This document shows, one piece after another, positions 45,101 through 57,045 of a DNA stretch of 64,000 bases. This DNA is from Trileptium ribeirensis (taxonomy: Eukaryota; Nematoda; Enoplea; Enoplida; Thoracostomopsidae): the NCBI GenBank assembly GCA_030248225.1, contig JASANE010007214.1, positions 1-64,000 on the forward strand. Reading direction: 5' to 3'. Position 1 is the stretch's first letter, and every line of letters starts with the position of its first letter. A program made the translations under genes and the position numbers. Below the pieces are notes generated by a model that did not search any database, was not told where the DNA came from, and worked only from the letters and a program-made list of their open reading frames with translations.

Positions 45101-48100
45101 TTATCGGATCCCGCCCTAACTAATTAGTCGAAAACCGGGGCCGCCCCCCCCTCACAGGTCCGCTCAGGATCCTCTAAACTCAAATGGGACATCAAAATTT
45201 TGGGTTTTATGTGCCTAAGTAGGCCTCTAACGGGCCTCTCGTGGGAGATACGATTAAATTTTTAATTTCATTAGTAGCCGGTCTGCCAGGGCGAGATTAC
45301 GGTCTTTCCCCCGACCGCCTACTGTTTTAAATCCCGAGATATCGGCAAAAATGTGCCGATATCCCTATGAGCAAACAGCGCCCTGAGCACCGTTATAATT
45401 TTTTCGCAAAATTTCGCCGCACCGACCAGCGGGCGGTTTTGTTTTTCTGGCGATTGTCGGCCACTGCCTAGCTTGCACTGTTATCGGCACTGTCCGGCCA
45501 GTTGTTTACGGGACAAATTGTTTTCGACTAGTAGCCGACGTGGTTTGTTGCACAAACGTGCTGGTCGCTTGTATGCTTTACGCTTCAATAGTTGCTGCTG
45601 TCTGCATATGCCTTGTTTTGGTTTATATACATAGCTTGACGAATTTAAAATTTTCAAATTTTAGGCGGATTGACGGTCTTAGGTAGGGAACGACCGAATA
45701 TTCGGTATTCGGCCGAATAGTTGACTGGCCGCTGTTACTTGAAAAATAGAGTCAAAATCTGCCCACCAGATATCCTAACTTTACGGCCGGAGTCCTGATA
45801 ATAATGCTGCAAGCCGCTAAATACGTCCAACGTGCAACTTTGGTAAGACAAGATGCGTTTGAGACTCATCAATTCAGTTCGCAGCCGGATCGAATGTTCT
45901 TATCACCACAGTTATGTTCTTCATCAGCCGTGCACTATCTCGCTGCCATAATAGTTGCGAAATTAATACTTTGGGGTCTAAACGCAGCAGCATTTGTTCG
46001 TTTTCTTTGACACATCGTGAATGTGAAGTGAGACATCATGCTATGCCGTTCTACATACCTACATAAGCCTAACCCTAAGTCTACCGCCCCCGAACACCAC
46101 GCACTGAGCCGTTCTTTTTTTAATGATATGACTTCACGCACCAATTATCGCCGTTGTCCAGATGATGAAGTTATAAAAAAACAATAAAAAACAAAATTAT
46201 AACTTCTACCTAATACACGAGAGCATAAAGCAAAAAAATTCATCGAACAAAAATTATCGCTGACTCAGCAACACAACACAAAACGACCTGTTGCATGGTG
46301 CACGTACATACAGAGGTGGATTTATAGAGTTATAGATTTCTCATCATACATAGGTGTTGCGAACAACTATTCGGTATTCGGCCGAATATTCGGTATTCGG
46401 TCGTTCCCTAGTCTTAGGGCACAGACACAAAAAAAAAGAAAAAGGGGGGGCTGAACCAGGGTATAAAAGCAGATCGACCGTTCTAGCGGCGGGACCAGTC
46501 GAGCATTTTCAGTTTAAAATTTGACGTTTTTGGTCGGCGGTTGTCGCCGTGGTTTGCACGTTTTGAAGTCTTTCTCTCTCTCGTTTCTCTTTCCCGGGTG
46601 GACTCTTCGACCTGCAGACTCGTGGAAGAGGTCCGCCCGGGATTTTTCACAGGTTCTCTGAATTTTCTTGCTTAAGCCTTGGAACTGTGGCAGCCCTTGT
46701 GGATGCTGGGGTATCCGTCGGATGCCTCGCGCTCCCGTAAGTGCTGTGCCCGCGCTTCCGAGTTTAGCATAAACTTTGGGGCTAAATTGAAATAAAAAAG
46801 GGGTGCTTCCGTGCGCGACTGGCTCACCACTCACTGGGCAATGTTTATTGAGGACGCCCAGTGGGTGCCTTGCTTGCCGGTGTTCAAATTGGTTTTAAAT
46901 TTCAGTCTAAAAATTGATTGTTAGTAAGGACGCTTAGCATACGGCACGGTCCATGAAATTTCTACTGGCGTTAATGCACGTATGGCATTTGAAATAAATT
47001 TTGGGCACTGGAAATTTTGGAATTACACTCAGCTCGGTTTGGACTCTTCGACCGGCAGACTCGTGGAAGAGGTCCACCCGAGCATTTTGCAGATTTTCCG
47101 AGTTTCTCGCTTAAGCATAGGAACTGGGGCAGCCCTTGCGGGTGCTAGGGTATCCGTCGGATACCTCGAGCTCCCGTAAGTGCTGTGCCCGCGCCTCTGC
47201 GATTGAGCCAGACAAATTAGGAAAAATTTTAAGGTGGTGCTAAGAACGGTGACGCAATTTTACATGAGCAACGTGCAGGTGAACCGATGGCCAAGGCTTT
47301 AATTACAAATTTCGGGCGAGGGTTCTGCTTTTCTAAACGAACTTAACCAAAGCTCACTAGTTGATTTCATCTTCCAAGAGTAGGGATCATTATTAGTGAT
47401 ATTTCGGGTCAATGGTTCCGCTTTCTAAAAGAGCTCACAAGGTATCCTTTCGTTATCCGGAAGGAGGGTGCAAAGAAAGGGAGGGAATCAAATTTATGTC
47501 GCTTTTAAGTTTCTCACACATGTACATTTTGTGGTCACGGACCCCGCGCGTGGGCTTGGGTCCCAACCCGTTCATGATGTAAATAACAACATTATTGTGT
47601 GCAGCCGGTTGGGTGATGTCTTCGTTGTCATGTTCTTATTTTTTACGTTTCATCAAATAAAAGGGAAACCCAATGAATAAACGTTTGACGTGTGCAATTT
47701 AGTAGGCGAACTAGACTGACTTAAGGTAGGCACATGCCGTCACAAAAAATTCAACGAACCCCGCTAGGGTATGCTCAATGCTGTTTGACCTAGGCCCCCC
47801 GTCCTTTCCCGCACGCCGCCCTCCAATGATGCCCACTCCCGCCAAACAGGAATGCTGTTTTCCTGCCGCTCTATCCTTGCTCCCCACCCAAGAGTGTGTT
47901 CCAGCTTTGCTATAGTCAAACCACGGCCACACTCATATCGAATACAATGGCACTACTATGATGAATTCGGCCATTCCCAACGCTCCAGTTAGCTCCGCTC
48001 GCATTCCCGCCCGCCCCCGACAGCAGCTCGCTTCAGCTCATAGACTACTAAGTTCCTTAGAGCAAACGCCCATCCCGCCTCCCGGATAACCCTTAAATAC

Positions 48101-48391
48101 GATGGACCGGCTAGGCCCAGTTAGTTAGGCCTTACATCGGGCTAAGATAAAACAATCGCATCACGACGTCTTAGGGGTCCAAGGGTTATAGAATAGTCCT
48201 TCGGCTCATCAAGTAGTTTCGAAAATAAGTCCTACCGCTAAGGGCTTCAGCGGGCTTTGGTATGTATGGTATAGGACCCAATAACGGTAAGTGAGGGAAC
48301 GACGGGTCAGCCTTATTACTCCAGGCTTAGGGAGACCTCCAGACACGTGGGCCGTCATAGGGCAAAGGCCGAACACCTTGGTGAACCCTCC
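45101..48391 (+). repeat. Long direct repeat, copy 2, with extra internal segment and hAT insertion
   Basis: Same landmarks as copy 1: TATAAAAG at 46,462, CCCGTAAGT at 46,734-46,742 and again at 47,173-47,181, and paired AATAAA near 47,655-47,680. It is longer because of a 727-bp hAT-type insertion and because the GGACTCTTCGACC...CCCGTAAGTGCTG segment occurs twice (about 46,600 and 47,040). ORFs in both copies at matching places are repeat sequence. Confidence 0.7.
45684..46410. mobile_element. hAT-type non-autonomous element, intact ends and 8-bp target duplication
   Basis: Inverted ends share TAGGGAACGACCGAATA (17 bp perfect), followed by more ATTCGG words. Flanking GTCTTAGG occurs at 45,676-45,683 and 46,411-46,418. 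The uninterrupted site is present in copy 1 (GGTCTTAGGGCAC near 42,615). The TAGGG end and 8-bp duplication fit hAT. No transposase is recognised inside. Confidence 0.92.
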
Positions 48392-51122
48392 GACATCCTG
48401 CTAAGCTAAGCGGTTCCTAAGGATCAGACCAGGGAATCGTGTAAGCCGGGGTTGTCCGAGCACCACAGTGAAAATCGAGAGTGGTGCAGCTGGAATCCCT
48501 TAGGGCCAGAACTGATCCTAGTATATACATATATTGTGAAACGCTTCTTGGCCAAGCGAAATACAAGCGTAACACTGTTTCCAAAAGCACGGCTAGCCAT
48601 GTTTAATTTGCGAAGACTCAAATAGTCACCTAAATTTTTAAGAAGGAAAATCTGTCGGATTTTAAATAAACTAGTTTGCTGGTGAACATCAAGAGTCTAA
48701 CTATAGGACCGATCTGTTCGCGACGCCACTCTTTGCACATAAATTTGTTCGTGAATTCTGAATAACCAAATGGCAAATATTAGGAAACCGAATTTGTCCA
48801 TTAAACTGAAAACGCCCGAACACTAGACATAACCTCTGGGACTTGAATGTGATTTTGCTTATTTTAGGACGTTTGAACATATTCTCCGTAGAAAACGTTT
48901 GCCACTTAATGTCGGCTATCACAAAATAATACGGCTGACGGGGAACCTTAAGTTTACTTACGCACTAGGGCACCAAGACGTTACATAGAATGTTTTGTTG
49001 TATGCGGCAAAACGTTACATTGAATGTTTCGTTGTATGTGTTTTTCGAAGAAAGCGCACTCCCTTTGAATAAAAAACGAGCTTGAGCTGGATAGAACCGT
49101 GGTAGCCTTGCCTCGTTAGCGATTACCTTAAGCTAACGCTTAGTACATATATATCATGAACGGAATAGAACACACTAATTTCGCTCATAATTAGCGAGCT
49201 TGAAAGCTCACATTTCAAAAACAAACCGACTCTAAAACTTTATTTCAAAAGGAAACACGAAAAGCTAACACTGAAACAAATTAGCTGCATATGGTAGCAA
49301 AAACCTACCCGGTACTCCACTTAACGTTGTTGTTCTAGTAAGCCGCAGTAACTACTCAAATTTACCGGCGTTTCCAACGTTTAATTAGATGCTCAAGCCT
49401 GTAAAAAAGCTTGCAAGCTTGAAATGCTGTCGGGCTAAAAGAACCGTTCTTCCGGCCTACCGTATCAGTGCCCATGCTTAGCATTGAAACAACGTGAAAA
49501 CGTCGTATTCATACGGATTTTGGTTTTTTTGGAAAAACCACATGTGCCTGTTGGTTAAGCGTCTCTGCGAATAAGAGCAGTTTAAAATTTTACTATTGTA
49601 GCTATTTGGTGTATTATCCCAATTTCCGGCTGTAACAACGCGGCAAAGCTAAAAATAGCTTTCGGCAAAAATTCGGGAACTCAGCATGCAGAATTTCAGT
49701 TTAAAGCACTTTGGCGTGGAAATGCGGATTTCAAACGATTTTTATTTTAAGTACCTACGAGGCTAAGTATATCTTGCAGATAGATTGTGGGAATTCACGC
49801 AGCTAGTTGATCACCAAGCAGGTAAGTTTCGAAATATTTCTTTCAAAAGCGAACCTAGTTATATGTGCACTAGCTGAGGAATTGTTCCACATATATACTA
49901 CGCCAATATGGATCATCAATAACATCGTACTTGGGTTACGCTTCAACAAATCTGGCAATATGCTAGATAACCAACGAAACTTTAATAAAATAAAATAAAA
50001 CATTACGCTGTCTAAATTACATTGGCAAAATTAGGCGTTGTATAAGACTATCAACAATAAATTTGCAACAAATGCAGTCTTATAACATTGAACTTGAATC
50101 ATCTCAATGCTTACCAACTAGATGTTATCGACAATATATACGCTGAAAACTTTGATTAGCCAAAATCTTAGTTAAAACTCTACTCAAAAATGTGAGGATA
50201 AAAATTGAACGCAGGGTATTTCAGAGCTTTGAAACCCAACTAGATCAAGCCTAAGCAAAAGCTGGGAACCTTTACGCGAAACATGAACGACACCCATAAC
50301 GCGTTTCCTACATTCACTGACCGTAACGTTGCAATCTGCCAAAACGATACTGGAAAAACGCAGTGTCAAATTTCGAGTAGCTCTTTTTTAGCACTAAGAT
50401 TGAGTTTAAAGTGACCCAAATTTTCACTAATGATCCAATAAGCCGTTTCGTTTATGACCTTGAAATAAACTTTGTTATATAAACTTGAAATAACCTGAAA
50501 TTTGATCAATTTCATCACAATCTTAGTGTCTCACCGACTCAAGTGTTGACCCAACTTTCTGCAGCGAAATCCGTACAAATTTGTTCGAAAGTTGTAAATG
50601 TACTGGAGACTGTTGGAAATTTTAGCGAACTTTTCTTAGTGAGAGCTAATCAAAGTGGCTTGAAACACGATAAGTTTTGAGTAAAACTCGTTATTACTAA
50701 AAGTCAGGAACAGCAAACGCCGACAGAGATACTTCTCCCGAGACACAGCCTGACTAAAGAAATAGCTAAATTACGTAAGCTAATTATGTAAATAAACTAA
50801 TTTAGTAATAAATTTAGTCGGAAACAAAAAATAAATGTTGTGCTCCCGCGAATGCCTTAAAAAAACTTCACAAGGACTGAATTTTGGATATCATAGTTAC
50901 AGAATTTCGCTCAGACCGTTTTCGACGCAATCTATTATGTCAAAAAGAGCTTCAATACACCAAAATGAGCATTTACCAAATAGTTCGAACGAGAATGCCG
51001 CACAGCTGTTTTCGTACACCACGTCTACAAACGAAAACCCGTCCGTTCCTGACTTTTACAAAATATTGAACATACACAAACCTGAAATCTATGAGCAATC
51101 AATCTCCAGGCACTACTAAAAA
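48392..51122. other. Spacer; nothing recognised
   Basis: AT-rich DNA without recognised repeats or exons. A 94-codon plus-strand ORF at 50,835-51,119 ends just before the piggyBac-type MITE and has no known motif. Confidence 0.4.
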
Positions 51123-51126
51123 TTAA

Positions 51127-51392
51127 CCCTTTCATGCCCGAATTAATTTGAGTATCGTGGAATGTTTGACAAACTCAAGCCTGCGCCAGGGATCGAACCC
51201 GAAACGTACGATTGAAACTTGTGTACACAAACCACTGAGCTATCTGAGAGCTGTTGCTCGGTTCCTTAAGGAACCTCACAATGCGAGCGAACAACCAACG
51301 CACGTTCAAACGTACGATATACGACAAACGCAGTAAACACAACGAGTCGCAATGTGCGTTTGGTCCATTCGGACCTTACGGGCATGAGAGGG
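51127..51392 (-). mobile_element. PiggyBac-type MITE carrying tRNA-like pol III boxes
   Basis: TTAA (51,123-51,126) then CCCTTTCATGCCCG; at the other end CGGGCATGAGAGGG then TTAA (51,393-51,396). The termini match 13 of 14 and the TTAA target and CCC start are piggyBac-like. Inside, on the minus strand, are TAGCTCAGTGG (A box, 51,242-51,232) and GGGTTCGATCC (B box, 51,200-51,190), as in tRNA-derived SINEs. Other copies: 8.82, 9.09 and about 0.9 kb. Confidence 0.85.
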
Positions 51393-52100
51393 TTAATATA
51401 CGGCACAAATGAAGCAGGAATTTACACTAGAATGTGAGTGCGAAGGTTATACACTTAAACCGGCATTTAATAAAGGTTTTTTGTAGAATCGTCACGCAAT
51501 TGAAAGAGGTTCATCATGTCTTCTTTGCATTTAACTTAGAGGTGCCGGCTGCTATGTTTTAGAAATTTGTAAGAATTTTTTGTTTTTCAGCTCAACATAG
51601 GTTACTTAAATAACTCGATTCAGCTAATCGGGCAGGCGAACTGCGATATTTTGGCACTTGTGTGATTTGTATTGTAGACTTCCAATGTGCGGCAGCTTAG
51701 TGGTTCCGGGAAGGGAGCTGCGGGGTTTCATTGGAAACTATAGCTAAGAGGGGGCGACCCTTGGGACGGGACACCGATCACTGTTGCATGTTTACCTACA
51801 CGTGCTTAGTTTACATAGCCTTTTGATGCTCTCCATAGAAAAACATCTCACAAAACTGTTGTATTGTTGTGTGAATGATCTTCTGTTTTCATATATACAT
51901 GAGTTTCTTTACATAATCGCAGGTTTAAAATTAAAAATATTTCAAGAAACATATTCAGCAACATCAGGTGTACATTCATAATGTTTACATAAGGTGTACA
52001 AACATCTTTTAAGAATATTACAATAGTCCCATGCCGCGTTATGAAAGTGGCTCCATTGTTTCACTCTAAAACAATCAAAGAACCAAATTTAATAGCACAT

Positions 52101-52736
52101 TTAACAGACACAGCCGAGAACCCGCATTAACCGATTGACAAGGTCGAGATCTTTCGGCATAAGCGTGACGCGCTTTGTATGCAATGTGACCATATTTGCC
52201 ATTTCGAAATACTGAACCAAATACGTTTCGGCCGCTTCCTGGAGAGCGAGTAAAGCGTCGACGCGGATTTTCGGATATTCCGATGCGATCCAGAGCTGAC
52301 AGAGGATTTCGCGAACCAAGCGGGCAAACGGAAGTCGCAGGAGCAAGAGCCCGGTTGTTCGCTGGTAGTGTCGAATTTCATGAAGCGGTCCCAAATTACG
52401 CGACGCGCCAGGCCGTCCACTGGGCGCAGGTGGATTGTAGAAATCGTGCGTTTTGGATTTTCGTTTACGCCTACCACTGCCTGTACTTTGACATCGAGCC
52501 GGGGTGGACCTGGAAGGCTGGTTGCCTGTCGGCTGCTGCGGTGGCTGTGACGATTGACTTGACCTTTCCGGAGATGCTCTTCTAATGGTGAAGGATTCGT
52601 TCAGAGCGACGTTCGGTGGTCTTCTACCCGCTGGCGTTTGTTCCGGTGAAGCAGCAGCTGGTATCGCCGCTAAGCGTTGCGATGACCTCCTACGCCCTCT
52701 CTGTGGGTTAGGCTTTGCCACTCTGTACCTCGCCAT
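52101..52736 (-). CDS. Divergent histone H3, probable centromeric H3 (CENP-A/CenH3), single exon
   Basis: An intact 211-residue ORF from ATG 52736 to TAA 52103-52101. Residues about 116-211 form an H3 histone fold: GPLHEIRHYQRTTGLLLLRL (alpha N), LPFARLVREILCQLW (alpha 1), LLALQEAAETYLVQYFE (alpha 2), HTKRVTLMPKDLDLVNRLM (loop 2 and alpha 3). Against canonical H3, loop 1 is three residues longer (WIASEYPKIRVD). The N-terminal tail, about 115 residues, lacks the ARTKQTARKS sequence and is rich in Arg, Ser, Pro and Gln, with the basic patch GRRKRKSK. A long unrelated tail, extended loop 1 and divergent fold are the hallmarks of CenH3, which replaces H3 in centromeric nucleosomes and specifies the kinetochore. 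No introns are seen; an ATTAAA lies about 10 nt after the stop. Another H3 variant is possible but less likely. Confidence 0.88.
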   Translation of the reverse strand: MARYRVAKPNPQRGRRRSSQRLAAIPAAASPEQTPAGRRPPNVALNESFTIRRASPERSSQSSQPPQQPTGNQPSRSTPARCQSTGSGRRKRKSKTHDFYNPPAPSGRPGASRNLGPLHEIRHYQRTTGLLLLRLPFARLVREILCQLWIASEYPKIRVDALLALQEAAETYLVQYFEMANMVTLHTKRVTLMPKDLDLVNRLMRVLGCVC

Positions 52737-55700
52737 TAGTCCAAATATTGGCTAGCGTGTGCTTAGTTATTGAAATAAAACACGTCCCTGAAAAAACCTG
52801 CATTATGAGCTCAGACCTTCGATTTAGCATCGTTACTCTAACTGTTGAAACAATTATGAAAAGCGAAATTTTGAATTTTTTCTACTTTTTTGTATAATTA
52901 TCCAATAGCCCACTTGCCGCAGAGCCATCGAACCCTATAAGCTAAAATTTTAACGACATATGAGGATTAACATGGTAAAATATACATTTGGAAAAAGACA
53001 ACTAATATTTATCTGAATTTTAAGCTTAATTTGGCGTTGGAGAAATTTAAATTCAAGCTAGGATTTGTAATAATTTGGAAAAAGGTGCTTTCTGACACAG
53101 CCTGCCATGAGATTCATATTCATGTAAAAACAGCTGAATACAGTATTTCATTACATATATAGAGTCAAAAGCAACGCGTCTTCAATCATTAGATACAATG
53201 TTTTAACCTAATGGGCGATACTTAATTGAATTGATACCACAAATTTGCACTTTTTTCAACTAGTTTTATTATTTATTCAGCTAAAATGACAACAAATATA
53301 AACGTCTCTTGCACTGCTAATGTGTCTGTACATTTTTATCAAATAAAGAAAGTGTACGAGACGAGCTACAAACTGAAAATTTACTCAATCTTAGTGGACC
53401 CCTGGTAATATGACCCAAAAAAGGCGACCCATCACCCACCTTCATTCCTGTAAAAGGTATCGCTGTCAACTGTAAGATATTACCTATGCACCAAGGTTCC
53501 GCAGTCGTCTCGTAACGCATTTTGAATCAGTTCACTCACCATTTAGACGAACTCAATACTCCGAATCAAAATGTGACGCTTTGTACACATATGTTTAGTC
53601 CGAAACTTTGCAAATTCGGCAAAAATAATGTTATCGAGTTGAAACTTAACTTACTGTTGGGCGACAAGCTTTGAAGAACTCGACTAAGTAACAGCGCTAC
53701 CATTTGTGCTCGCATAACACTCCTGAGATAAATTTAACTGAGCCATATACATAAGTGTCCAACGATAACGGTCGGAGACCAAGTCCTGAATATCGTCAAC
53801 CAGCCACCAAGTACCCCCGATGGTGGCAGTAAAACATGCAATGAAGTAAATTTCAATCATGACTGGTGACGCCGCCACTGAAGCACGATTGCAATTTGAA
53901 TTTTAACATGCGGCCCAATTGGCATACGGATTACTAACCAATGTTAAGCGTTTATTACTCGAAACCAAACTGCCTTCTCAGCACACAAACTATCACTATA
54001 CGCTTGAGCAAGCCCATTCCGCAACGCATGGCAAATCATGGAAAAACTACCCACCGCGTACGACACCACATAAACCAACAGTAAAGCTGTATCCACTGCG
54101 AAACTGGGTCGCAGATACATATCCAAAACTACCCTGAATTAAAGAAATCAAGTTTAATTTTAGACACGTTTGGAATTTCGACCCATGTGGCCAACGATCT
54201 TCGACGGCAAGATTTGAACAATTATAAACACAAATTTTTAATTTCTCCCACCTTCACAGCCGGGAACATACAATTTGCTATCTTCCCACCTTCTCTCATT
54301 CGCTGCTTCCCGCCATTTCCCACACCGAAATAACACAACGGGGGCTTCATATTTCGCTCAAGCTAAATCAACAAAGTCCGACTGATAATCCAGCAAATGG
54401 GTAACTTTATTTGGAGAAAACGAAAAAGCAGGGCGACAACAACTCTATATTTGAAATTGTAGTTTTATGGTAAAAACGTTAGGTCAATTGGCCCATGTCA
54501 CCTTTATTGCTGATTCACAGAATAATGCGCCCATCTACTCGAAATTTTTGCTACATACGACATATCGTACGTAGCTGTGCTTTCGTGGCGAAAATATATT
54601 TTATGTATATATAAGCGTGTCTTAAATAAATACACATATAAAAATATTTTCTCAAGGAACGAAAATTTTCTATATTTTTAGGAAGGAAAAGTCGGGGGCC
54701 AATTTATATGTTGTTTATTTATAGCTGTTAAAGCGAAATACATGCTATGTCATTTTCAATATATAGTAAGCTACCATTGTAATAGTACTCCTATATAGCT
54801 ACCATTGAAAAAATTTATTTAAAACATGAGGGCGCCTAAGACACCCTGTTGTCAACAGTGTGTGGGATACATAGGTTCCAAACGTTGGGAACATTATAAC
54901 GTGAACGCCGCATAAAGGTGACATGGGTTTAAATTTAAATAAAACATTCAACACTTTACAAAGAACATTTACTCAAACTTTTCATCTGGGTTTAAAGGGG
55001 ATTTATTGAAATTCCGGCCTATGTAATATTTATGTACTGCAGAAGGTGTCGTATAATGATAAGTGTACCATGATTGCAAACATGGAACAGTGATTAAGTT
55101 GCACACGATTTCGGATACTTCATTCGCAATAGCGTTTTGTTGTCTTGAATGTTGTCTGAAGATGTTTGCCTACATCATTTTTAGTTTTTTTATAACAGGG
55201 ACCATAACGGGTTGATTAACCTCAGTAAAATTGTGCAAGCGCAGTTTTGCAAAAGGATAAAAATTCTCCCAAACTTTCGAAAGGAAGCCGCTCGTTGATG
55301 CTCAAATGGAACTGTGTGCGCTCTGGCGTGAATATCCTGGTTATTCGAACGATGTATGCCAGTCACTACATGTATTTTTTATAAAACAGACGGAACAAAA
55401 GTGTGCGGACTGAACAGTCCTGAGGCGACACCGAGTATTAGGTAATCTATTAACCGCCAAACCCAAAACTAACAGCAGTAACAAACAGATGGCATAAACT
55501 ATGAAGTAACAAATTCAACAAAGCAGACACTGTAGCATGCCAATTCAACCGAAGCCTATATTATCCCTGCTATAATGCACTGACAGATTCGCCAATCAGC
55601 TGTATTCAGATAAACATGACTAGCGTTCATGGTTTGCATTTGCAAATTAAGTATTTCCTTCTTGACATCTTGGTCCGGTTCAGGATACACAAATGATTAT

Positions 55701-56859
55701 CCATTTTGTGCATGCAACTCTGTAAGAACAAATAAAAACGATTGTTGTCACATGCATTATAGAAAACTGTTCGACCCAGTATTATTTACCCGAGAACAAC
55801 TTGCATGTACGGTATCTAAAATTCCCAACGAGAATTCATAAGGTTCTAATTTTCCAAACGCCAGTGCCAATTTATTATAATCACACAGTACCACACAAGT
55901 TGGAAAAAACTAACTTCGGCCATGCATTTCCCATGCCCGAAAACTGCCAAGTGAAACTTTTCAGTACCCCAGGACAGCTGCGCGTTAATTTACGTCTTAG
56001 TTTTGTCTGTGAAAATCTCAGAAATTGCATACATTGCATCGTTTTCAAACGCCGCATAAATCTCGGTAATTATCAGCACTTAATAAGATTCGGATGCACC
56101 ACCCAATTCCTTTTTAGTTTATCGTTCGATGGAAACGTACATCCTCAAGTACCGAGAGTTTCATCATTAGCAATAATCGATTTGGTCTAGCAACCAAGAT
56201 AGATAATTCCTGCAAAAGAACAATAGCCAAAAATGGACAACCAGGCATTTTCAAAGGTCTAAAAATATCTCCTAAGGTAGTCCGCTATAAATAAGATGCG
56301 AAATGGAAGGACACCGAAACCAAACTGAACTCTCGGTCGACCAAATTTCATTTTAACCGAAATTTGCATTCCGGAAGCAATTGATATTTTATCAATTTTA
56401 TATTATTTATTGAATTTTATAGCAATCAATATTATGCAATCGACATGGAGTTATATTTCACTCCATGTTTAACATTACCACATTGCTGACTTTTGTAGCC
56501 TTCACCACGGGAAACGCTTGCTTGCCATAAGAAAAAATTTAAGCCCACAATCACAAAGAAATCAAACAGAAATGAAGTTTCATAAGAAATCTGGAGCAAA
56601 AATACGAAAACTTTGAAACTTTTCATAGAATCAGCAACTACTTTCATTTACAGCGTTGCTCGCTCGTGCCAAATATCAGTAGCTACGTAACATATGCTTA
56701 TAGTATACAACACAAGTATCTTCAAAGCATTCAGATGGAACCTGACCACAACAAACGATCCTGTTACCAACATATTCAGTCATAAATCCGAGCACAACTA
56801 GATCGTTACTCCTACAACAACTGAGTTCCAGCTGCGCATTTGTCGACCACAACGAAGAA
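52737..56859. other. Spacer between STOML2 and the H3 variant; no gene recognised
   Basis: A fragment of repeat family A lies at about 55,885-55,985 (AACTAACTTCGGCCATGCAT, GCCCAGGACAGC-like). A 129-codon plus-strand ORF at 55,801-56,190 runs through it and is rejected. A 64-codon minus-strand ORF at 53,684-53,878 has no recognisable features. Confidence 0.4.
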
Positions 56860-57045
56860 CTATCTCTGATCTTTGTCGGAGTCGCCGGGCGATGTTGGGA
56901 TATCCTGAACTTCAGCCAGTCGTGGATCCGGATACACTTCGCTTGTGTAATGTTCTTCGCTATCGATTTCCTCCGATTCAGACGCTTCTGCTTCTCGATA
57001 CGGCGCTCGATCCGTATAGTTTAGCGTTTTGTAAATGGAAAGCGC
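56860..57045 (-). CDS. STOML2: STOML2 last coding exon
   Basis: Encodes 61 codons and stop, in phase after AATTTCAG. It opens with ALSIYKTL, continuing the conserved MVAQA motif, and ends in a variable acidic tail (EAEASESEEIDSEEHYTSE) with stop TAG at 56862-56860. An AATAAA on the same strand lies about 450 nt downstream (56411-56406), a possible poly(A) signal. Confidence 0.92.
   Translation of the reverse strand, partial: ALSIYKTLNYTDRAPYREAEASESEEIDSEEHYTSEVYPDPRLAEVQDIPTSPGDSDKDQR

Noticed and set aside
51190..51242. Functional tRNA gene suggested by A and B boxes
   Set aside because: The stems do not form a proper cloverleaf and the boxes are inside a dispersed MITE with other diverged copies.
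53684..53878. 64-codon minus-strand ORF with Trp-rich hydrophobic segment
   Set aside because: Too short, no splice-consistent partners and no recognised family.
55801..56190. 129-codon plus-strand ORF
   Set aside because: Includes a fragment of repeat family A and shows no protein motif.
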